The notes beneath the pieces are model-generated. The model saw only the letters and a list, made by a program, of their open reading frames with translations, was not told the origin of the DNA and ran no database searches. Shown one piece after another: positions 42,534 to 49,474 of a DNA stretch of 60,774 nucleotides. This DNA is from Spirillospora albida. GTDB taxonomy: Bacteria > Actinomycetota > Actinomycetes > Streptosporangiales > Streptosporangiaceae. The stretch's first letter is position 1; every line of letters begins with the position of its first letter. The translations under genes and the position numbers were made by a program. The DNA lies in assembly GCF_000718255.1 (NCBI RefSeq), contig NZ_JOFJ01000028.1, forward strand, positions 1 to 60,774. The letters are read 5' to 3'.

Positions 42534-43859
42534 CTAGCGCGCTGGCTGCTGGGTTGGCGTCGCGGACTGGCTGATGTGCCGCTGCTCCCACGGAGTGGGG
42601 CGGTAGCCGGCCGCCTCGACGAGATGCCGGACGTGGGCGACGGTGCGCGCGTCCCACTTGCGGCGGCGGTCCGCCGCCCGCAGCTCGACGTCGGCCAGAG
42701 CGACCGAGTAGGCGAGGCGCAGCAGGAGCTTAGCGTCTCCCTGGGCGGAGACGGAGACCGTGAACGAGGCGGCGTCCAGTGACTCGACGCCCGGCACGTC
42801 GGTGCCGCTCATCCAGCGGTGAGCGAGCTGCAGGGTGGGCTTGGACGCCTGCGCCAGCGTCGTCGCCGCGATGCGGATCGTGTGCGGGTCCGGGTCGGCC
42901 GGGGCGTACTCCGCGATGAGGTACCGGCAGTGCCGGTCCCGCTCGGCGGCGGCACGGATCCGGTCGGGATCGGTGTCCTCCGCGTCCCGGTTCTTGGTCG
43001 GTTCTGGCAGAACCGACCCTCCGTTGGGTGAGGGACGCTGCGCCGGGATGGGCGAGGGCGGTTCTGGCAGAACCTCGGCGCCCTCCGCGGGCTCCGCCAC
43101 CTTCCCCGACCGCACCAGGATCAGGTGCTGCGCCGCTTCCTTGGCGTTGAGCCCCTTCTCCTGCATGACCTCGAACGCGGGGACGACGAGGGATGGGTCG
43201 TCGTCCAGGGCGTTGAGGAGGTTGACGGCGGTGTCGACCCCCATCACCTTGTCGAGGATCAGCCGCCGCGCGGCGTCGTCCAGCGTGAGCAGCTTGATCC
43301 GCTTGACGATGTGCGACTTGCTGCGCCCCCGCCGGTCGGCGATCTCCTGGTAGCTGTAGCCCATCTCCTCGCGCAGCCGACGGTATCCCTCGCCCTCCTG
43401 GAAGGGGGTGAGGTTACGTCGCTTGTCGTTCTCGTCGAGGAAGACCTCATCGAGGACGGGCAGCAGATTGTTCTGCACATCGACCCGCAATTCCCCCATC
43501 CCCGCCACCTGCGCCGCGTCGAGACGCCGGTGGCCGGTGATGACGACGTACCGCACGTCCGCTGTGAAGTGCTCCTTGTACTGCGGGTAGAGCTTCAGGA
43601 ACTCGCCGGTCTCACCGACGACGAGGGCCTGGATGAGGCCCACCGTCCGCAGCGAGACCACCATCTCCTCCCGCTCCTCGTCCGTGCCGAGATCGCTGCC
43701 CCGCAGGTTCCGGGGATTCGGCGCGATCTCGTCGATCGGAACGGGAGTTCCCGGGCCTTTCGGCACCGGAGACTGGATGAGAGGACGTTCGCTCAGCCGG
43801 ATCGGGCCGTCCGGCGTCTTCGGCGCGTGGGGCGAACCGCCGGCCTTTCCCCGAGGCAT
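42534..43859 (-). CDS. parB: ParB-like DNA-binding partition protein
   Basis: 441 residues. N-terminal disordered stretch, then the ParB nuclease-like/CTP-binding fold: IDEIAPNPRNLRG, SLRTVGLIQALVVGE, YVVITGHRRLDAAQVAGMGE (GxRR-type motif). HTH domain: TPFQEGEGYRRLREEMGYSY then QEIADRRGRSKSHIVKRIKL. A Pro-rich linker contains VLPEP twice; each is a palindrome copy read in frame. A C-terminal helical domain (about 320-441) is not like the short chromosomal ParB dimer domain. Longer than usual ParB (about 300-350). It probably binds the surrounding palindromes (inference). Confidence 0.88.
   Translation of the reverse strand: MPRGKAGGSPHAPKTPDGPIRLSERPLIQSPVPKGPGTPVPIDEIAPNPRNLRGSDLGTDEEREEMVVSLRTVGLIQALVVGETGEFLKLYPQYKEHFTADVRYVVITGHRRLDAAQVAGMGELRVDVQNNLLPVLDEVFLDENDKRRNLTPFQEGEGYRRLREEMGYSYQEIADRRGRSKSHIVKRIKLLTLDDAARRLILDKVMGVDTAVNLLNALDDDPSLVVPAFEVMQEKGLNAKEAAQHLILVRSGKVAEPAEGAEVLPEPPSPIPAQRPSPNGGSVLPEPTKNRDAEDTDPDRIRAAAERDRHCRYLIAEYAPADPDPHTIRIAATTLAQASKPTLQLAHRWMSGTDVPGVESLDAASFTVSVSAQGDAKLLLRLAYSVALADVELRAADRRRKWDARTVAHVRHLVEAAGYRPTPWEQRHISQSATPTQQPAR
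43000..43074. repeat. Two palindrome copies inside the parB coding region
   Basis: ggttctggcagaacc at 43000-43014 and 43060-43074, 60 bp apart. In the parB frame each encodes V-L-P-E-P, within a low-complexity linker. Confidence 0.95.
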
Positions 43860-43912
43860 GGTGTCCTCCTTCTGATCGGGGGTTCTGAGAGCTCGCGAGG
43901 GAAAACCCTAGC

Positions 43913-44301
43913 GGTTCTGGCAGAACCGACGGTGGAGACGCGCGGCTTGCCGGTCGTGTCCTGTTCGAACCTGGCCCGATTCGAGACCCTCCCCATCGGC
44001 AGGATCGCGCTCTCCGATTCCGGACGCGTTCGGCGAGCCGCGCCCCGGTGGCACCCGCCTCGGCAGAGTCTGAGTGGGGCGGATGCGTGCTGCGGTTCTC
44101 GGAAATCCCCTCACAGCAGGCATTGCAGCCACCCACTGAGCCGGGCGCTCTGGCAATCGCGGTATGGCGGACGGCGGCGATACCTGTGTGGCGCCGTGCC
44201 GGAGCAGGACGGTCGGCCGCATCCTCTGATGGGCGCGTCTATCCGAACCATGACGAGCAGTAACGGCGGTTCTGGCAGAACCGAGCGGTTCTGCCAGAAC
44301 C
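43913..44301. repeat. Three palindrome copies upstream of parB
   Basis: Copies at 43913-43927, 44268-44282 and 44287-44301; the last two are 19 bp apart. A half site (ggttctgaga) lies at 43881. They occupy the 619-bp gap between parB and the next gene (44479), which otherwise shows no gene; the first is 54 bp upstream of the parB start and could act in autoregulation. Confidence 0.95.
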
Positions 44302-44443
44302 GCTGCCGTCTCAAGCCGTCACACTCGAACGCCGCATGGACAGGCCACCGGACAGAGCTGTCCTGAGACAGAAGGCGCAATGGCGCAAATCGGAAGAAAG
44401 AGAAATGCCACGTCAGGGCGCTGATCGCAGCCCATTCGACGCG

Positions 44444-44462
44444 CGTCAATTATTTATTGACG
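44444..44462. terminator. AT-rich hairpin beyond the winged-helix gene
   Basis: cgtcaat (44444-44450) and attgacg (44456-44462) pair around tattt. This is the most AT-rich spot in the area, just past the stop of the minus-strand gene at 44479. It could terminate that transcript or be a melting element. Confidence 0.4.
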
Positions 44463-44478
44463 ACGAGCGGGTCTCGGA

Positions 44479-44895
44479 TCAGGCGCTCGAGCGCAGGTTG
44501 CAGATCTGCCGCTCGTAGCGCTGGCGGCGCTGCGCGTTGAAGCTCTCCGGGTCCAGCGCGGCGATGGGCGGGATGCTCGTGACCGGTCCGGCCGTCTTGC
44601 CGTTGGTGAGCAGCGGGTGCAGCTGGTACTCGCCGGGCTGGTACGTCACGATCAGGCCCGCGGCGGCGAGCTCCTTGAAGGCGCGGTTGATCGTCGGGAG
44701 CACCATGCCCAGGGCGGCGCTCGCCTCCCGCTGGCTGACCCGGACGGTGCCCGTCTCGGGATGCTGGTGCCCCAGGAGATACCAGAGAAGCCGGTACGAC
44801 CCCGCGTTCAGATCGATCAGCGACATCAGTTCGGCGACGCGTCGGTCGAGACTGATGGGTGCATCGCTCGGGGGTGGCGACACGTATCCGTTCAT
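44479..44895 (-). CDS. Small winged-helix protein, RepL/MarR-like
   Basis: 138 residues from ATG 44895 (GGAGG six bases upstream). Winged-helix region: GSYRLLWYLLGHQHPETGTV, RVSQREASAALGMVLPTINR then AFKELAAAGLIVTYQPGEYQ LHPLL. The R-V-S-Q...L-G-M...I-N-R helix-turn-helix followed by a G-x-Y-x-L-x-P-L wing is like plasmid RepL-type initiators and MarR relatives. It lies between parB and a second winged-helix gene. Role as initiator, co-initiator or regulator is inference. Confidence 0.65.
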   Translation of the reverse strand: MNGYVSPPPSDAPISLDRRVAELMSLIDLNAGSYRLLWYLLGHQHPETGTVRVSQREASAALGMVLPTINRAFKELAAAGLIVTYQPGEYQLHPLLTNGKTAGPVTSIPPIAALDPESFNAQRRQRYERQICNLRSSA

Positions 44896-44986
44896 CGTCC
44901 CCCTCCGGTTGTTGCCCGCGGTCCGCGGTTCGGTCCTCATCCGGACGGTACCACCGAGCGGGCCACCTCGGCCGCAGGCATTCCGA

Positions 44987-45904
44987 TCACGACACTCTCC
45001 GACGGCTGCGTTCGCGGCTGACCGCGCTGGCCAGGGTCCGCGGATTGGCCGCGATCCCCTTGGCCGCCAGCCATTTCTCGATGCGGGAGAGTTCGACGTC
45101 GGCGCCGAGCTCGTCCATCGCCTTCCGGACGCTCCCGGTGACCGATACCCGCGACCGGGCGACCGATACGCGCTGAGCGGTCAGCCCCGCGTCCTCTGCG
45201 GCCTCGCTGGAAGGCCCTGTAGCGGCCTCTGGGGCCCGATCCCGGTACCGGAGGACGACAGTCTCCGCCGTCTCGCCGACCTCGGTCTCCAGGGCCTCTG
45301 CGGCGCTCTCGGCGTCGAACGGCAGCGTGAACAGCTGCGCGTCCTCGGCCGACTCGACGGCCGACGCGGCGATCTCCTGCCGGCGCTCGTACTCGCGGAC
45401 CGCGAGCCACTCCTCGGGGTGGTCCCGGCCCGGGATCATGAACTCCTTGGGCCCGTAGATCAGCCAGGACGCCTGGGCCTCCGCCTGCTTGTTGGAGTTG
45501 CCGCAGCTCGTCAGCCAGGGGTTGAGGAGGATCAGCGCGCGGCGGGGGCGGTAGATCCAGCCGATCGACTCGAAGTAGTCGAGCGGGTCGCGCAGGCCCG
45601 AGCGTGGAACGTTGCAGGTCTCGGAGAGCTCCGCCTGGCTGATGCGCAGCTCCCAGGACGAGTTCTCGTACTCCTGAAGGCTCAGCAGCGCCAGCCACAC
45701 CCGGAACCAGCGCCGGGGCATGTTGAGCTGGGAGAGGACCCGGAGCATCGCGCGGGCGTCCTGGACGAATCCGCTCACGTTCTCGTGGGCGACGAACTCG
45801 TATCCGGCGGCCTGCCGCACGCTCAGGCTGACGCCGCCGCTCTTCGCCGGCCGCAAGACCAGAGCGGTCCCCGGCTGCAAGTTCGGGATCTTCAATACGT
45901 CCAC
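44987..45904 (-). CDS. Winged-helix protein, candidate replication initiator
   Basis: 305 residues from GTG 45904. Central winged helix: NMPRRWFRVWLALLSLQEYE, LRISQAELSETCNVPRSGLR then DPLDYFESIGWIYRPRRALI LLNPWL, ending in S-C-G-N-S-N-K-Q; the 'LNPxL...G...KQ' tail after the wing is reminiscent of RepL-like plasmid initiators. The C-terminal 130 residues are acidic then basic (RIEKWLAAKGIAANPRTLAS). Directly upstream lie TTGCAA iterons. Together this looks like a Rep protein with its origin, but a transcriptional regulator is possible. Confidence 0.6.
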   Translation of the reverse strand: MDVLKIPNLQPGTALVLRPAKSGGVSLSVRQAAGYEFVAHENVSGFVQDARAMLRVLSQLNMPRRWFRVWLALLSLQEYENSSWELRISQAELSETCNVPRSGLRDPLDYFESIGWIYRPRRALILLNPWLTSCGNSNKQAEAQASWLIYGPKEFMIPGRDHPEEWLAVREYERRQEIAASAVESAEDAQLFTLPFDAESAAEALETEVGETAETVVLRYRDRAPEAATGPSSEAAEDAGLTAQRVSVARSRVSVTGSVRKAMDELGADVELSRIEKWLAAKGIAANPRTLASAVSRERSRRRVS

Positions 45905-45993
45905 GGCGTCACCCCCATTCCGTCCGCGTGGCGAGACTTCCCCTCACTCTCCAGGACGTTAGCACGAGCGATAACAGTTATGACCCACACGCT

Positions 45994-46218
45994 GGGTCCA
46001 TTGCAACCTGTGTCGCGAGGATGGGGCGTCCCGGTCATCGCGGGCGTTTGCCCAGGTAAGCGTATAGATGCCCGCGTCTCGGTCCCAGACGAAGTGATCA
46101 TGCGACCCAAACGGACGCGTCGCCTTGCACCGGCGAGTTGCAACTCGGATTGCAACGGACCCTGCAGGGGGGTCATTGCAACTATTGCAACGGACCCTCC
46201 TGGGGGGTCCGTTGCAAT
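45994..46218. repeat. GGGTCC(R)TTGCAA iteron-like repeats, candidate origin or operator
   Basis: gggtccattgcaa (45994-46006, forward); attgcaacggaccc (46149-46162 and 46184-46197, reverse); gggtcattgcaa (46170-46181, degenerate forward); gggtccgttgcaat (46205-46218, forward). The last two full copies form a perfect 14-bp inverted repeat with a 7-base loop. gttgcaac is also seen at 46137-46144. They lie 90-315 bp upstream of the candidate initiator gene. More TGCAAY motifs follow at about 46713-46745, 46774, 46901 and 46913. Confidence 0.75.
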
Positions 46219-46642
46219 CTGCAAAACCGCAGGTCACATGTACTTTCGAGGGCTGGACGTCTTAGGAATAAAGACGCGCGCGCGTGCGATACCAGTCTCT
46301 GGCCTACATGTCCAGCACCGAATACAGCGTGTTGCGGTAAACAATCCGTAGTTCGCCTGCCGCAACCTCCGACAACCAGTCACGAACGAGCCTAAGCACC
46401 AAGCCTCATCGCGTCAGCTCTGCCGGACCCGGCCCCGCACCCATCAACCGTCGACTCTGCGTTGGTCACCGGCCGACCCGCAGGGGTCACCGCAACCCCG
46501 CGCACATCAGGACCACACATGCCGTCGTCACCGTCGTCCCGTCCTTGCGCCGGGCGCTTCCTCGTTCGGGAACAGGACGGTCCCCGGCCCCCGCCCGAAA
46601 CCCCGCACCAGGCCCCGAGTGACAAGACACCGCCACACGGCG

Positions 46643-46700
46643 GTTCTCGCAGAACCCCGGGCACTTCTGGTCGCGTTCTTCGCTGGGTTCTGACAGAACC
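46643..46700. repeat. Two palindrome copies (central variants cgc and gac)
   Basis: ggttctcgcagaacc at 46643-46657 and ggttctgacagaacc at 46686-46700, centres 43 bp apart, just before a run of TGCAAY motifs and an aacaaaacgttttt stretch. Confidence 0.95.
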
Positions 46701-47196
46701 GGCGGACGACCTGCAATCGTCTGCAACAAAACGTTTTTGCAATCGACGCTCCGGCGGTCATGCACCGAGCCTTGCAACTCTCGGGTAGGTCGGCCCAGCG
46801 TGCTGCGAGCGCGGTCCTTCGAGGCGCCAGTCGAGGTCAGAGGGGTCGATACCGTCCCCAACCTGCACGAGCGCCGCCCGAGCTGCCGCCGTCCGACGGG
46901 TGCAACTCGGCGTGCAATCGCGGATCTGTGTTCACGCTGGGCTCGTCGCAGCGCCTGGTAGACATCGTCTGCGGGACGCGTGGAGTGCCGTGATCACCGC
47001 GAGATCGCGCTCGCACGCTGCAACGGAGTAGTCCGTCTGGCAGCCGCGGTTGAGCGCAGCTCCAGACTTGCCCTGGTTTGCCCGACGATCCGAGCCATCC
47101 CGGACGGCGACACTGACCGCGCTGGGACCAGGACCTGAAGATCGCGGTTACAGCTGAGGAACTGTGGCCCCGGGGTGCTGAATCAAAGGACTGTCG

Positions 47197-47211
47197 GTTC
47201 TGCCAGAACCA
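47197..47211. repeat. 15-bp palindrome copy
   Basis: ggttctgccagaacc, isolated within the gene-poor region. Confidence 0.95.
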
Positions 47212-47644
47212 GGCTCTGCCGACGTCGCTCGCGGCTGGAGACGTCTTCCGCAACGTCGAGATGGGCGGGAGCATCGCGACCGCGCCCAACCTCGAGGCGA
47301 TCATGATCTCGTGGACGTCGAGCGGGGCCCGATTCCCCGCGACGCGCGTCGGAGGCGCTCCCGACGCGACAGGCGCCTCGTCGTCCCTGCAAGCCGTCGT
47401 CGTTGAGAGGGCCTTCTTTGCACCGGAGGGGACCGGGCCATGCCTCTCCGTCCTCAGCAGTGCAGAGCCCGCGTGATCCTTCGGATCTTGGAAGCCGCTC
47501 TTGCGCTCCATAGGAAGCACCCCGGCCGGCCTTCGGGTCCGCTACCGCTCAACTTCGCGCGTCCCTTACTTTGTCAAGGACGGCGGCGGAGACGTGAGTC
47601 AGCCCCGTAACACCTCAAGACCATCTCCCAGGATCATCCGCGGC

Positions 47645-48240
47645 GGTTCTGCGAGAACCGCTCGGTCCAACCCGTCCGTGGAGTCGGCAGGTCACGGGGA
47701 GCCCAAAGCACGCGGCGTCCAGCCGAGCGAAATCGACCCGATATGACCTGCCCAACCCGATTCGTCAGGCAGTCCAAGGCGCCGGGCGTCCAGGTTGTAG
47801 TAGCCGAGCGCCAGCTCAGCAGGAAGCGCGCCCTGGCCAGGACGGCTCAAGCGCGGCGGCGAGATCCCCCGGGGACGAGCACACGGCGCTGCACTTCGGC
47901 GACCGGGATGGCCGACAGGATCGCCTGCTCGTGGTGGAAACGGCCCGGAGGTGCGGGTGGCAGTGCGGCGGGTGCTGCGTGAGCGGAACGCCGAAAGCTG
48001 GGGATCCGGAGAGCGCCTACTCGCCCGGTTTCGGGAGAGTAGCCTGGCAACGCTCGTCGGGCAGACGTCCTGGCTGCCCAGGTCGCCGGGAGCTCGGACA
48101 GGCTCGGCGGCCCATAGGGTCAATCTCGCTCGGCTGGATGCCGCATGCTGTTGGGCTCCTCGTGACCTACCGACTCCACGGACGGGTCGGACCGAGCATT
48201 CTGGCCTCGGCGCACGAGTGACAGGGGTTCTCGCAGAACC
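47645..48240. repeat. Long inverted repeat with palindromes at its outer ends
   Basis: 47660-47743 and 48114-48197 are inverted copies, about 75 of 84 positions identical by eye, differing mainly by transitions and one single-base gap. A palindrome abuts the left arm (ggttctgcgagaacc, 47645-47659), and another lies 28 bp beyond the right arm (ggttctcgcagaacc, 48226-48240). The 370-bp interior shows no clear gene. Confidence 0.85.
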
Positions 48241-48790
48241 GAGCGAGTGAGCCGTTGGTCAGTGAGACAAGGTCCAGGCGGTGCTGCCGTTCTGGCCGGG
48301 GCACCCCTGCGGCGGATCTGCGCCCGGTACCTACGCATTCACGAGCCTGGCGTCGGCTCCCCGTGCTGTGGATGCACCGGGGGCTGTCAATTGCGATCGA
48401 TAGGTTGGCCGGCCAGCTGGTCTCGCCGATCCGGGCGGATGCGTAGTCGTAGAAGCTGTCGTCGGGTAGGGACCGCTGGTCCATCGGTCGAGTCCCACAT
48501 CGGCGAGGCGCACCCGGGGTGTCCCCGTGCCACTAAGTCACGGATGTGCGGTCCGGGGTCGATCGGCGGATTCTCAGAAGGTCGCCGGGAGGCGCGACCT
48601 CATGCGGCGCCCGGTAGCGGAAGACCCCGCGCGGTGGGCCAGGTGTGGGCGACTCGGTGGCCCAGCACAGCCGGAGTCCTGGCCAGACCAAGCCGGGGCG
48701 GGTCGACAGTCCATGTCGGCAGGCCCCAGCCCCGCCCGTCCAGGAGACTGCTCGGTTCGGCTGGACTAGCCAAGCTGGGGCAGGGGATGC

Positions 48791-48820
48791 CGGGGCTATC
48801 GATCGCGATCGATAGCCCCG
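48791..48820. repeat. Perfect 30-bp palindrome
   Basis: Half-site cggggctatcgatcg (48791-48805) is followed directly by its exact reverse complement (48806-48820), with no spacer. A degenerate relative (gggctgtcaattgcgatcg then atagg) lies at about 48380-48403. Confidence 0.9.
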
Positions 48821-48884
48821 GATGGCTCTCAATGCCTCGTGGCAGGCGGTTGATGCGACGTCATCTTCGGCGCATGAGTTTGGC

Positions 48885-49012
48885 GGTTCTCTCAGAACCG
48901 AGCGGGTGAGCGGTTGAGTTGAGGCCACGCCACCGTGGGCCGATGGAACGCATCAGTGACGTGCCCACGCTTGGGACGGCCTCCGAATCTGCGCCGCGGT
49001 TCTGCCAGAACC
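48885..49012. repeat. Two palindrome copies; first within a 50-bp direct repeat
   Basis: ggttctctcagaacc (48885-48899) and ggttctgccagaacc (48998-49012). The first, with its flanks (cggcgcatgagt before, gagcgggtgagcggttg after), is a diverged direct repeat of 48208-48256, which carries the copy at 48226. Confidence 0.9.
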
Positions 49013-49048
49013 GCGGCCGGAAGGTCTCCAGTGGCTCCTCCGTCGCCG

Positions 49049-49190
49049 TCAGCCGGACCGGTCCGCGGGCTCGGCGGCGGGCTCCACCTGGAAGTCCAGG
49101 CCGCCGTCCCCGGCGGTCACCGTGACGTGCCCCCGTCCGCCAGCCGCTTTCCCTGCTCGTCTAGTGATGCCGCCAGTCTGCGGAGGTAGC
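49049..49190 (-). pseudogene. Decayed small gene fragment
   Basis: One minus-strand frame reads YLRRLAASLDEQGKRLADGG and stops; a neighbouring frame continues HVTVTAGDGGLDFQVEPAAE and ends at 49049. A single-base shift would join them into a sensible small protein end. No start or family is evident. Confidence 0.3.
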
Positions 49191-49223
49191 ACGTCCGGGG
49201 TTGAGGCTCATGAGATGGCCCGG

Positions 49224-49420
49224 GGTTCTGGCAGAACCGCCGGGCAGAACCGAAGACACGGCCCGATGTCGGATGCCTCGCCAGTCCGTCCCGACCGGAT
49301 CACCGGTTCTGGCAGAACCGGACTACACCAGGACTCCAGCGGTTCTGGCAGAACCGGGGACGCTTGGTGGTCACTCAGCTATGCAGGAGAAGGGCGGCGT
49401 GTGCCGGTTCTGCCAGAACC
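49224..49420. repeat. Cluster of four palindrome copies beside the pilus locus
   Basis: Copies at 49224-49238, 49305-49319, 49341-49355 and 49406-49420, with an additional half site (gggcagaacc) at 49242. The first three are the ggc form, the last gcc. They lie just beyond the 3' end of the pilus operon (stop at 49475). Confidence 0.95.
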
Positions 49421-49474
49421 CTCATGCCGCCCAGTGCCCAACCTGTCGAGCCTCCGGCGAGGGAGTCGTCATGG

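Larger units (their letters stand above)
45905..49474. other. Gene-poor repeat-rich region
   Basis: About 3.6 kb with no convincing intact gene on either strand, exceptional in a window otherwise packed with genes. It contains iterons near 46.0-46.9 kb, eleven palindrome copies, an 84-bp inverted repeat, and a perfect 30-bp palindrome. Short protein-like traces on the minus strand (near 47.75-47.95, 48.40-48.48 and 49.05-49.19 kb) look decayed. Composition in parts is more AT-rich than the surroundings. Confidence 0.7.

Noticed and set aside
47501..48484. Short open frames in the gene-poor region as intact genes
   Set aside because: No ribosome sites, no family likeness, and several residues simply come from translating the palindromes (VLAEP, GSGRT, FWQN).
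48419..48508. tRNA-like fold
   Set aside because: ctcgccgat and atcggcgag can pair about 70 bases apart and a ggtcgagtcc resembles a T-loop, but no proper T-stem, D-arm or anticodon stem can be drawn.
38643..49420. Palindromes as transcription terminators
   Set aside because: A 15-bp palindrome with no loop would form at most a very short hairpin. Copies occur within parB, in promoter regions and in groups, not after genes.
45905..49474. CRISPR array
   Set aside because: The repeated 15-mer is irregularly spaced (19 bp to several kb), sits in both gaps and a gene, and no cas genes are present.
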